The position numbers were made by a program, and so were the translations under genes. Shown here piece by piece: positions 26,347 through 35,474 of a stretch of DNA of 64,000 bases (position 1 is its first letter; every line of letters starts with the position of its first letter). This DNA is from an uncultured Carboxylicivirga sp. (GTDB taxonomy: Bacteria; Bacteroidota; Bacteroidia; Bacteroidales; Marinilabiliaceae), in NCBI GenBank assembly GCA_947503525.1, contig CANNEA010000001.1, positions 434,001 to 498,000 on the forward strand. Reading direction: 5' to 3'. Below the pieces are notes generated by a model that saw only the letters and a program-made list of their open reading frames with translations, searched no databases and was not told the DNA's origin.

Positions 26347-27396
26347 ATGAATAAATCAATTATATTACTATTGTTAGGCGTTTTTGCCTTTATGGTTGGT
26401 TGTGAGAAGGAAGGTGATAAAGTAATGATGCTTGATGACCCAAAGGCTCCGCAATTAATTAGTATGCCAGATTTAAATATGTCACGTGATAAAGGTGGTG
26501 ATGTATTGGTATTTGAAACTTCTGCTGTTGATCCAGGTTTTACAGCAAGTGCAACATATGAGCTGGAAGCGGCAGCTGCCGGTACTGAATTTGCAACGGT
26601 TATACCTATTTTATCAACAATTCATGCAGATGAAATTGAAATTACAGTTAGTGATTTAAATGCCATATTATTAAAGCATTTTCCTGAAGATGCTACATCT
26701 TCTGTTGATTTCCGTGTGAGAAGTCAATTGGTTGTTGATGCCGGAACGGGTGCTCCCGGAACAGGTGATATGCCTTTTGAATACATTTCATCTACGGTTA
26801 CAGAGGATGTTACCATATTTGGATTCTTACGTCTTGATCTAATAAATTCAGGAATGGATCAAAAGATTACTTCTCCTTTGTCTAATGGTGTTTACAATGG
26901 TTTTGTCAAGCTTGATCCAGCTAGTGCTTTTACTCTTCTTGATCCTGAAACTTCAACTTCTTACGGAGGTGCCGGAGGAGTACTTGAAGTAGGAGGTGCT
27001 GGAATTGTTGTTGATGAAGCCGGTTGGTACGATTTTACAGCTGATATTGAAGGTTTAACATATAATGCTGAGACTTATTTTATTGGTCTGGTAGGTAGTG
27101 CAACTCCTAATGGATGGGATGCTCCTGATTCAAAAATGGATTATCATGTTGCTTCCGGAACCTGGAGAGTTACAGTTGACCTTGAAGGTGGAGCAGATAT
27201 GTATGTGAAATTTAGAAAGAATGATTCATGGTCGTGGAATATGGGACTTGCTGATGGCGAGACTGGTGGATTATCAGGTAAACTGCAACAAGGTGGTGTT
27301 GGTAATGATATTCCAATTGCTGAAAGCGGAAACTATACCGTTATTTTCACTATCCTAAGTGATGAAGCAGGTACCTACGAAATCATTAAGAATTAA
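26347..27396 (+). CDS. SusE-like outer-membrane starch-binding lipoprotein 1
   Basis: This 349-residue protein has lipobox FMVGC followed by EKEGDK, a charged surface-export-like tail. The N-terminal domain (about 30-150) has the SusE pattern (SAVDPGFTASATYELE..., about 55-75). The C-terminal portion has a carbohydrate-binding-like module beginning YFIGLVGSATPNGWDAPD (about 242-259), with the aromatic pattern (GW, WRV, WSWNMG) seen in SusE/SusF starch-binding modules. It binds starch at the surface but has no catalytic motif. It follows susD1 by 11 bases; a strong hairpin separates it from the next gene. Confidence 0.82.
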   Translation: MNKSIILLLLGVFAFMVGCEKEGDKVMMLDDPKAPQLISMPDLNMSRDKGGDVLVFETSAVDPGFTASATYELEAAAAGTEFATVIPILSTIHADEIEITVSDLNAILLKHFPEDATSSVDFRVRSQLVVDAGTGAPGTGDMPFEYISSTVTEDVTIFGFLRLDLINSGMDQKITSPLSNGVYNGFVKLDPASAFTLLDPETSTSYGGAGGVLEVGGAGIVVDEAGWYDFTADIEGLTYNAETYFIGLVGSATPNGWDAPDSKMDYHVASGTWRVTVDLEGGADMYVKFRKNDSWSWNMGLADGETGGLSGKLQQGGVGNDIPIAESGNYTVIFTILSDEAGTYEIIKN

Positions 27397-27404
27397 ATTG
27401 ACTT

Positions 27405-27434
27405 GCTACTCTTTAACTGTAGTTAAAGAGTAGC
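27405..27434 (+). other. Perfect 13-bp hairpin in the susE1-susF1 gap
   Basis: GCTACTCTTTAAC, loop TGTA, GTTAAAGAGTAGC. No T-run follows, so it is not a typical terminator. It may be an RNA processing or stabilising element that sets different levels of upstream and downstream proteins. Confidence 0.75.
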
Positions 27435-27450
27435 TTAAACTTTGATTACT

Positions 27451-29304
27451 ATGAAAGTAAAATATATAAATATAGCTTTAGTTTTTATCGCTGCATTGTT
27501 TGTTTTTGCTGCATGTGAAAAAGACGAGCAAATTAAACTTGAAGCTCAAGCTGAATCATGGAATACCGATGGTATTACTTCCACATCAGCTGATTTAAGT
27601 GGAATGGTTGTGGCACAAGGTGCCGGAATCAAAGAGCATGGCGTAACCTGGAATACTTCAGAAAATCCTACTATTGATGGTAACAAAAAAGTAGCTGACG
27701 AAGTTGAAGGTGCCGTATATTGGATTAATGTAGATGGCTTAGAGCATTTAACTAAGTATTTCTACAAAGCTTATGTTATTCAAAATGATGGAGCCGTATT
27801 GTATGGTGAGCAGAAAGATTTTTCTACCTTGGCACATATGGCTACCGTAACTCTTAGTGCAGCTGAAGAAATTACTGCAAGAACTGCAAAACTAATGGCC
27901 AATGTACCTTATGATGGTAAGTCAGAGGTGACAGAAAAAGGAATTTGCTGGTCATTGGAAGCGGGACCTACAGCTAAGGATACTAAGGAAGTATTGGGTA
28001 AAGGAATAGGTGAATTTGAACATACAATGGTTGACCTAATGCCTAATACTATGTATTATGTACGTTCATATGCAATTAATGCCATTGATACAGCTTATAG
28101 TACTGAAGTTTCATTCACTACTTTAAAAGGTTTAGCTGTTATTGAAACTGGTGAAGCAACAGCTGTTACCAAAACAACTGCTACCATTCATGGTAATGCT
28201 ATTCATGATGGAGGATCTGCAATTTCTGAAAGAGGTTTGGTTTATGCATTGACTGAGAATCCAACTGTTGATGATACTAAATTGGTCGATGGTGAAACAA
28301 CAACAGGCGAATATAGTGCTGATCTTTCAGGACTGGAGCCTGGAGTTACTTACCATGTGAGAGCTTACGTTATAAATGATACAGGAGTGTCTTATGGTGC
28401 TAATGTTCCATTTACTACTGTTCCAAACATCTTTAATTGGTACTTGCCTGGTGATTATGTGGAAGCAAGTTATCCAAATGGAGACTATGCGAACTGGGAT
28501 CCGGGAAAATCTCCTTTTGTAAGAAACACACTTGATGTTGGAGATAAAATGGAAGGTTATGCTTATATGGCTAACGCTAGTAATAGCTGGAAGTTCGCTT
28601 CACAAACCAATTGGGATGGTCCTAATTATGGAGATAGTGGAACTGATGGTGAATTAAGTGATGACCCTAATGCAGGAAACTTCAGTAACGAAGCAGGTTA
28701 TTATAAGATAAATGTTGACTTAACTACAACGCCATATACTTATACTTCTGTTAAGACTGATTGGGGAGTTATTGGGGATGCTACTCCTGGAGAATGGGGT
28801 ACGAGCTCAGACTTAGATTATGACCCTGCTTCTATGACTTGGAAAGGTGTTGTTCATATGGTTGCCGGTTCATTTAAGTTCAGAGCAAACAATGCTTGGG
28901 ATATCAACTACGGAAGTAGCACGGGTGATGAAAACCTAAATCCAGGAGGCGATAATATTTCAAATGATGTTGAAGCTGATTATGAATTTATTCTTGATTT
29001 GAGTAATCCAAATACATACACCTATGCAGCTTACCGTTGGGGTATTATTGGCGATGCTACACCAGGAGGCTGGGATGGCGATACTGATATGACCTGGGAT
29101 GCTGACAATGGAGTATTTACAATTACAGCTGATCTGACTGCTGGAGAATTTAAATTCAGAGCTAATGATGACTGGGGAATGAACCTTGGTGGATCATTAG
29201 ACGAATTAACAGAAGGCGGAGCAAACATCGCTATTAGTGAAGCTGGTAATTATACCATTACCTTAAATAGAGCAAACAATACAGCAACTGTAGTTAAAAA
29301 TTAG
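27451..29304 (+). CDS. SusF-like multidomain surface lipoprotein with FN3-like repeats
   Basis: This 617-residue lipoprotein has lipobox VFAAC followed by EKDEQ. Three roughly 95-residue repeats (about 25-125, 125-225, 225-322) each contain a G-x-x-W/V-x-x-x-x-x-PT-D core and a Y-x-V/K-A-Y/F-x-x-N motif ending FTT or FST, like fibronectin-type repeats. Then follows one SusE/F-type binding region (NWYLPGDYVEAS...) and two short modules each starting WG-V/I-IGDATPG with KFRAN-W. It probably extends starch-binding modules away from the membrane. The ATG at 27451 is preferred over an upstream TTG. It is the last gene before a terminator. Confidence 0.8.
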   Translation: MKVKYINIALVFIAALFVFAACEKDEQIKLEAQAESWNTDGITSTSADLSGMVVAQGAGIKEHGVTWNTSENPTIDGNKKVADEVEGAVYWINVDGLEHLTKYFYKAYVIQNDGAVLYGEQKDFSTLAHMATVTLSAAEEITARTAKLMANVPYDGKSEVTEKGICWSLEAGPTAKDTKEVLGKGIGEFEHTMVDLMPNTMYYVRSYAINAIDTAYSTEVSFTTLKGLAVIETGEATAVTKTTATIHGNAIHDGGSAISERGLVYALTENPTVDDTKLVDGETTTGEYSADLSGLEPGVTYHVRAYVINDTGVSYGANVPFTTVPNIFNWYLPGDYVEASYPNGDYANWDPGKSPFVRNTLDVGDKMEGYAYMANASNSWKFASQTNWDGPNYGDSGTDGELSDDPNAGNFSNEAGYYKINVDLTTTPYTYTSVKTDWGVIGDATPGEWGTSSDLDYDPASMTWKGVVHMVAGSFKFRANNAWDINYGSSTGDENLNPGGDNISNDVEADYEFILDLSNPNTYTYAAYRWGIIGDATPGGWDGDTDMTWDADNGVFTITADLTAGEFKFRANDDWGMNLGGSLDELTEGGANIAISEAGNYTITLNRANNTATVVKN

Positions 29305-29323
29305 TAATAGATTTCTTTCATTT

Positions 29324-29358
29324 AAAGGTAGCTTCAGAAATGGAGCTACCTTTTTTTT
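29324..29358 (+). terminator. Terminator of the first sus operon
   Basis: AAAGGTAGCT pairs with AGCTACCTTT across a short loop and is followed by eight T. It ends the susC1-D1-E1-F1 unit. Confidence 0.85.
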
Positions 29359-29817
29359 GTCCTATTGCCTGGGACAAAAATGACATTATTCTTAAAGTAA
29401 TGCTAGTACCGTTCTTTTATAACACTTGGGTGTAATTATCAGTAATATCAAGCTAACAAGTTAGGTGCTGTCTGTTTTTTACATGTATATTTCGAATGAA
29501 ATAAACAAAATGTATTATGTGATGTTGAAAAAGTGTAGAAAGTATTAATAGGTATTTACATTAATTTTTATTCTTTCTACATTAGTATAATCTAATAGTG
29601 TAAATAAACATTGCTTTAAAAGGTATCAAGTGAGTCTGTCTCATAAATCCATATAAGAAACCTTTTGAAAATAATGAAAGGCATGTTTATAATTAGTTTA
29701 ACCTAGTTTTATGCGCTGACCAAATGATTGGTCCTGAGATTGTATGCTCTAATTTTTATGCAAATTCAGATTTAATATTTTGGTTAAAACATCTAACAAT
29801 TGAAAAATGAAGAACAG
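29359..29817. promoter_or_regulatory. Intergenic region before the second susC
   Basis: About 460 AT-rich bases lie after the terminator with no gene seen. No GCAAnCGnTTGC operator was found here, unlike upstream of susC1. The clearest element is a different dyad, GACCAA ATGA TTGGTC (29718-29733), about 85 bases before the susC2 ATG; it may bind another regulator. No convincing TAnnTTTG promoter was found. Confidence 0.5.
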
Positions 29818-32805
29818 ATGAAAAAGAAGTCTAATTTTTTTAAGTTGCTGTTTCTTTTCCTTGCACTTAGTGGAAGTTTTACCCTGAGTGCCCAAGAAAT
29901 AACAGTGACAGGTGTGGTTACAGATGCTTTGGACGGAATGCCTCTGCCTGGAGTAACCGTGTTTATTAAAGGAACTACAACGGGAACAATTACTATGCCC
30001 GATGGTAATTATAGTCTTCTCGCTGAAAGTGGATCAACCGTAGTTTTTTCCTTTATTGGTTACAAATCACAAGAGTTTGTTATTAGCAGTGCTACACTCA
30101 ACGTTGCCTTAGAGGAGGACGTTGTTGGAATGGAAGAAGTTGTAGTTATTGGATATGGATCGGTTAAAAAGGAAGATGCAACAGGTTCGGTATCCGCCAT
30201 AAGTGCTAAAGATTTTAATGCGGGTGCTATTACTTCCCCTCAAGATTTGGTGGTAGGTAAAACGGCTGGTGTTCAAATCACAAGTGCTGGTGGAGCACCA
30301 GGTTCCGGGGCAACCATTCGTATTCGTGGAGGTTCTTCTTTAAATGCTTCCAACGATCCTTTAATTGTAATTGATGGAGTGCCAATTGATACTGAAGGTG
30401 TAGCAGGGATGCAGAATCCTTTAAATACGGTTAATCCAAACGATATAGAAACTTTTACCGTTTTGAAAGATGCATCAGCAACGGCAATATATGGTTCGCG
30501 TGCATCAAATGGTGTAATTATAATAACCACCAAAAAAGGAAGGGAAGGCAGTCCGCTGAAGTTTAATTACTCTGGTAATGTTTCTGTTGCGGCTCCTGCT
30601 AAACTAATTGATGTAATGGATGGTGATCAGTATCGACAGTTTGTTACTGATATATACGGTGAAGGTTCGGATGCTGTGAATAGAGTAAACCAATTTCCAG
30701 GTCAAAATACTGATTGGCAGGACGAGGTTTATCGAACTTCAATTGGAACTGATCATAATTTGAGCATGTCCGGTGGACTTGATATCTTGCCTTACCGATT
30801 CTCACTAGGTTATACTTCTCAGCAAGGAATTATAAAAACTTCAAATATGGATCGTCTGACTCTTGGCTTAAATCTTAACCCAAGCTTTTTTGAGGATCAT
30901 TTAAAAGTTGGGGTCAATGCTAAGTATATGAACGTGCAAAATAGTTTTTCAAATGATGGAGCTATTGGAGGTTCTGTAGCTTTTGATCCAACCAAACCAG
31001 TTTACGATTCAAGTTCACCATATGGTGGTTATTATACATGGGTTGATTCAGAAGGTAATCCGGTAACTATTGCCTCAATGAATCCGGTTGCTCAGCTCAA
31101 TCTTCAGGAGAATACAAGTAATGTTAATCGTTTTATCTTAAATGGTAAGTTTGATTACAAATTTCATTTCTTTCCTGATATAACGGCAACATTAAATTTA
31201 GGACTTGATTATTCTAAATCAGAAGGTGAACGTATTGTTCAGCCAACAGCGCCATGGGCTGAGCCAACAAACCCTGATAGAGCTGGAGATTATGCTCCAT
31301 ATGATCAAACAAAGGATAATAAAACATTAGATTTTTATCTGACTTATTTAAAAGATATCAATAAGCATAACATAAAGGCAATGCTTGGATATTCATGGCA
31401 ACATTTTTATCGTGAAGGATATAATGTTACCTATAGTTACAATCGAGAAACTGAAAAAACACCTTATCGACCATATAAAGCTCAGAACTACTTGGTTTCA
31501 TTTTTTGGTCGTGCGGAATATAACTACGCAAGCAAATATTTATTGAACTTTACTATGCGTGCAGATGGTACATCCCGATTCTCAGAAGATAATAGATGGG
31601 GCTATTTTCCAGCGATTGGTGCGGCATGGAGATTGATAAATGAGCCATTCCTGGAAGGTTCAGATGTGGTGTCTGATCTTAAACTTCGTTTGGGTTGGGG
31701 TATTACAGGTCAGCAAGGTGTAACTACAGATTTACCTTACCAGGGTCCGTATATTCGTTCAAACGAAACAGCTCAATATCCATGGGGCATGACTGGTGCC
31801 GTTCCAAACTGGGTTTATACTATGCGCCCTGATGGTTATGATGAAAATATTAAATGGGAAGAAACAACAACTTACAATCTGGGTATAGATTATGGATTCT
31901 TAAATAGTAAATTCAGTGGTAGTTTTGAGTTTTATCATAGAATAACTAAGGATTTATTGAATACTGTTCCTGTTCCTGCTGGTGCCAACTTAACCAATTT
32001 GTTACTAACAAACGTTGGTAGTTTAGAGAATACAGGAGTTGAATTAAATTTAACCTACAGACCAATTGTACGAAGTGATTTTTATTGGGAAGTAGGTGTG
32101 AACTTTACTTATAACCAAAATCAAATTACTGAATTAACCAATGGTGATGACCCAACTTTCCTTGGTAATCAGGTTGGTGGAATTTCGGGAGGTACCGGTT
32201 CTACCATTCAAATTAATTCAGTAGGTTATCCAGCCAATTCTTTCTTTGTTTATCAACAAATATATGACGGAGACGGACAGCCGATGGAAGGTGTTTATGT
32301 AGATCAAAATGGTGATGGCGTATTAAATGACTTTGATAAGATTAGATTAAGTCAGTCTGCACCTACTACATTATGGGGTATTAATTCACGATTGGAATAC
32401 AAGGAGTTTGATTTCTCATTCTCAGGCCGTATGCAGTTTGGTGCCTCAGTATATAACAATAATGAGTCAACAATGGGTGTTAAACAAGATGTGTTTAATA
32501 GTGGAGGTAACTACCTAAACAATAGACTTCCATCTGCAGTAAATGGATTTAATACCTATCAGTATTGGTCTTCACACTATATACAGGATGCGTCTTTCTT
32601 CCGTATGGATAATATTTCTTTGGGTTACCGCTTCGATAAGATTATTAGCAATGAGAATATCAACCTTAAGGTATCCTTAACCGGACAGAATTTATTTGTG
32701 ATTTCAGGCTATGACGGAATAGATCCGGAAGTGTCAAGTGGAATTGATAATAATTTCTATCCACGACCAAGAACTATCATGTTAGGTGTTAATCTAGGTT
32801 TTTAA
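29818..32805 (+). CDS. susC: SusC-like TonB-dependent outer-membrane transporter 2
   Basis: This 995-residue protein is a paralogue of SusC1 with the same order: signal peptide (ending LSAQE), regulatory-like domain (TGVVTDALDGMPLPGVTVFIKGTTTG), plug with VVVIGYGSVKKEDATGSV, IRIRGGSS and PLIVIDGVPID, and a barrel ending RTIMLGVNLGF. The strong similarity to SusC1 along its length suggests tandem duplication of the operon followed by divergence. The ATG at 29818 (MKKKSNFFKLL) is taken as the start rather than a TTG 18 bases upstream. It should import alpha-glucan oligosaccharides, perhaps of a different length or branching. Confidence 0.92.
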   Translation: MKKKSNFFKLLFLFLALSGSFTLSAQEITVTGVVTDALDGMPLPGVTVFIKGTTTGTITMPDGNYSLLAESGSTVVFSFIGYKSQEFVISSATLNVALEEDVVGMEEVVVIGYGSVKKEDATGSVSAISAKDFNAGAITSPQDLVVGKTAGVQITSAGGAPGSGATIRIRGGSSLNASNDPLIVIDGVPIDTEGVAGMQNPLNTVNPNDIETFTVLKDASATAIYGSRASNGVIIITTKKGREGSPLKFNYSGNVSVAAPAKLIDVMDGDQYRQFVTDIYGEGSDAVNRVNQFPGQNTDWQDEVYRTSIGTDHNLSMSGGLDILPYRFSLGYTSQQGIIKTSNMDRLTLGLNLNPSFFEDHLKVGVNAKYMNVQNSFSNDGAIGGSVAFDPTKPVYDSSSPYGGYYTWVDSEGNPVTIASMNPVAQLNLQENTSNVNRFILNGKFDYKFHFFPDITATLNLGLDYSKSEGERIVQPTAPWAEPTNPDRAGDYAPYDQTKDNKTLDFYLTYLKDINKHNIKAMLGYSWQHFYREGYNVTYSYNRETEKTPYRPYKAQNYLVSFFGRAEYNYASKYLLNFTMRADGTSRFSEDNRWGYFPAIGAAWRLINEPFLEGSDVVSDLKLRLGWGITGQQGVTTDLPYQGPYIRSNETAQYPWGMTGAVPNWVYTMRPDGYDENIKWEETTTYNLGIDYGFLNSKFSGSFEFYHRITKDLLNTVPVPAGANLTNLLLTNVGSLENTGVELNLTYRPIVRSDFYWEVGVNFTYNQNQITELTNGDDPTFLGNQVGGISGGTGSTIQINSVGYPANSFFVYQQIYDGDGQPMEGVYVDQNGDGVLNDFDKIRLSQSAPTTLWGINSRLEYKEFDFSFSGRMQFGASVYNNNESTMGVKQDVFNSGGNYLNNRLPSAVNGFNTYQYWSSHYIQDASFFRMDNISLGYRFDKIISNENINLKVSLTGQNLFVISGYDGIDPEVSSGIDNNFYPRPRTIMLGVNLGF

Positions 32806-32825
32806 TCATTGGAAAAAGCATAATT

Positions 32826-34601
32826 ATGAAAATGAAATATAAAAATAACAGCATATTAAAATTGGCTTTAGTTGTTGTTGTCGTTGCACTTTTTGGTGCA
32901 TGTACAAATGACCTGGAACAATTGCCAATTGACCCAAATCAGTTTACAGCTGAAATTGTTTATCAAACAGAAGAGGGTTATGATGAAGTAATGGCCAAAG
33001 TGTATGGCGGTTTGGCTCTGACAGGGCAAGAGGGACCCGCAGGTAATGGTGATGTTGGCGGAATAGATGAAGGAACATCTTCTTTTATTCGTAATTTATG
33101 GAATGCTCAAGTATTAACCACCGATGAGGCTATTTGCTCATGGGGTGATTTCGGAATATCGCAGTTAAATAATCTGCAATATTCTGCTGCTAATCCTTTT
33201 ATTGAAGGTTTATATTATCGGATCTACCATGAGATTGCAATGGCAAATGAGTTCCTGCGTCAATCAACTGATGCTAAATTGGACTCCAGAGGTCAGGGTA
33301 ATTTAAAGGAGAAAATTAAGGTATTAAGAGCCGAGGCTCGTTTTATTCGTGCATTCTCCTATTACATTGCCATGGATGTGTTTGGTAATGTGCCTTTTAT
33401 TACTGAAGATATGGGATTAGGCATTTATAATCCTGATCAGATAATGAGAGCTGACTTATTTGAATGGTTGGAAACAGAAATCAATGATTTTGAAAGTGAC
33501 CTGATGGATGCCAATACTGCTCCTTACGGTCGGGTTGACAAAGGTGCTGCTTGGTTTTTAAAAGCTAAAATGTTCTTGAATGCCGAAGTGTATACTGGTA
33601 CGTCCAGATGGGCTGACGTTATTACTGAAACTGAGAAAGTAAATCAAGCATATTCCTTTTATTCTACATCTTATAAACATTTGTTTTTAGCGGATAATAA
33701 CAATAAGTCAGGATCTGCTTCTGGATTTGTGTTTTCAATTCCACTTGATGGAGATAGAATGCAAACCTATGGCTCAACCACATTTATTTGCTTTAGTGCT
33801 ACCGGAGGAGATATTCCTACAGCTTCTATCGGTTTGAATGGTGGATGGGGTGGAAACAGAACCCGACCTGAGACCGTTGGACGATTTGATAGCAATGATA
33901 TGCGTGGTATGGTTGAACCTCGAGTACGACACACTTATTACGAACGAGATGCTGATTCGCCTAAATATGACACTTTGAAAACTGGTCCGGGTGGCATTTT
34001 TTGGGATACAATTGAAGAACGCGAAATCAGTTGGTGGATTGATGGAACTGATGAAAATCAGGTATTTACGCCTCGTGATGATCAGACTGTAAGTAAAGGT
34101 GGTAGTTTGAATATTATTAATCCGGGTAAATTTACCGATGGTTTCAGTGTGATGAAATTCCGAAACACTTATCAGGATGGATCTGCTCCATCAAATATGG
34201 CTTTTGTCACAACGGATTATCCTATGTTTCGTTTAGCTGAATCCTATCTAATGTATGCCGAGGCAACTATCAAGTCTGGATCCGGTGGGGATATTAATAA
34301 AGCAGTTGGGTATGTGAATCAGTTGCGCGAAAGAGCCTATGGTAATACCAGTGGTAACATCACTCAAACCAATTTGAATGATCAGTTTATTTTGGATGAA
34401 AGAGGTCGTGAATTATTGTGGGAATGTACTCGCCGTAGTGACCTGATTCGTCATGGGCAATATACTTCCACTGACTACCTATGGCAGTGGAAAGGTGGAG
34501 TAGAAAATGGTGCTGCAGTTAGCGTAAACAAGCGTCTGTTTGCTATTCCAGCTAAAGATATTGGAGCGAATCCAAAGTTGAAACAAAACCCTGGTTACTA
34601 A
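32826..34601 (+). CDS. susD: SusD-like surface glycan-binding lipoprotein 2
   Basis: This 591-residue lipoprotein has lipobox LFGAC (Cys 27) followed by TNDLEQ. SusD hallmarks include VLRAEARFIRAFSYYIAMDVFGNVPF, FRLAESYLMYAEATI and FILDERGRELLWECTRRSDLIRHGQY, ending AIPAKDIGANPKLKQNPGY. It is longer than SusD1, mainly through a middle insertion (about 360-430, rich in charged residues) that could alter the binding face. It is cotranscribed with susC2 (20-base gap). Confidence 0.92.
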   Translation: MKMKYKNNSILKLALVVVVVALFGACTNDLEQLPIDPNQFTAEIVYQTEEGYDEVMAKVYGGLALTGQEGPAGNGDVGGIDEGTSSFIRNLWNAQVLTTDEAICSWGDFGISQLNNLQYSAANPFIEGLYYRIYHEIAMANEFLRQSTDAKLDSRGQGNLKEKIKVLRAEARFIRAFSYYIAMDVFGNVPFITEDMGLGIYNPDQIMRADLFEWLETEINDFESDLMDANTAPYGRVDKGAAWFLKAKMFLNAEVYTGTSRWADVITETEKVNQAYSFYSTSYKHLFLADNNNKSGSASGFVFSIPLDGDRMQTYGSTTFICFSATGGDIPTASIGLNGGWGGNRTRPETVGRFDSNDMRGMVEPRVRHTYYERDADSPKYDTLKTGPGGIFWDTIEEREISWWIDGTDENQVFTPRDDQTVSKGGSLNIINPGKFTDGFSVMKFRNTYQDGSAPSNMAFVTTDYPMFRLAESYLMYAEATIKSGSGGDINKAVGYVNQLRERAYGNTSGNITQTNLNDQFILDERGRELLWECTRRSDLIRHGQYTSTDYLWQWKGGVENGAAVSVNKRLFAIPAKDIGANPKLKQNPGY

Positions 34602-34641
34602 TATTATCATGGGACAGTTTAATGTTATAAAACAAAAAGAC

Positions 34642-35457
34642 ATGAAGAATATATTTAGATACATTGTATTTGTCAGCTTTGTTGTGGCTTTGGTAGCATG
34701 TACAGAGGAGGCAAGTATGCCAACGCTTACGAAAAGTACAGCTCCGGTTTTAGATAATCCGGATGGTAGTTTAGAATACGTATTTACTGAAGAAAATGCA
34801 GGCAATCCATTTGAGACCTTTATTTACACAAGTGCAGATTATGGACTTCCGATTATAACCAATTACACTATTGAATTAGCAACAGCGGAAGACACTGATT
34901 TTGCAAACAAGGTAGATATGCAAGAGGCATCAACAGTGCTTTATCAAACCATTTCAATTGGCTCATTTAATTTAATGATGGGGCAAGCAGGTTTAAAATT
35001 GGAGCCTGAGAAACAAAGTACAATACAAGTACGTGTTAGGGCTCAATCATCTAATGCGGATGTTGGAGTTTTACATTCTAACGCTGTTATGCTAAAGGTT
35101 ACACCTTTTGATGCAACTATTCCACCAATTTATGCAGTGGGTGATGCAACTGAGGCCGATTGGTCGCCTGAAAATGGTATTCCGCTGCCATCTGTTTCTG
35201 CCAGCGGATATAGTGCGACCATTGCTTTAGAAGCTGATCCAAAAACTTTCCGCTTTCTTCCAACGAACGAAGGCTGGGATGGCGGTTTCTTTTATGGTTA
35301 TTTTGATGTGGTTGAATCTGTACCAAGCGGTTTGGTTAAGCCTGTGGTCAATGAGTATGATGAGACTAACTTTGCGGTAACAGAAGCTGGTTCATACTTA
35401 ATTGAAGTGGATATGAATAACAACGGGCGTAAGACAATTAAATTTACTAAACAATAA
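34642..35457 (+). CDS. SusE-like outer-membrane lipoprotein 2
   Basis: This 271-residue lipoprotein has lipobox ALVAC (Cys 17) then TEEAS. The N-terminal SusE-type domain is marked by VFTEENAGNPFETFIYTSADYGL and VRVRAQSSNADVGVLHSN. A single C-terminal module begins IYAVGDATEADWS. It is shorter than SusE1. The chosen ATG (MKNIFRYIV) directly precedes the signal peptide; the frame is open 11 codons further upstream but adds no signal-like residues. It sits 40 bases after susD2 and 17 before the next lipoprotein. Confidence 0.78.
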   Translation: MKNIFRYIVFVSFVVALVACTEEASMPTLTKSTAPVLDNPDGSLEYVFTEENAGNPFETFIYTSADYGLPIITNYTIELATAEDTDFANKVDMQEASTVLYQTISIGSFNLMMGQAGLKLEPEKQSTIQVRVRAQSSNADVGVLHSNAVMLKVTPFDATIPPIYAVGDATEADWSPENGIPLPSVSASGYSATIALEADPKTFRFLPTNEGWDGGFFYGYFDVVESVPSGLVKPVVNEYDETNFAVTEAGSYLIEVDMNNNGRKTIKFTKQ

Positions 35458-35474
35458 CTTTCAATACACAAGAT

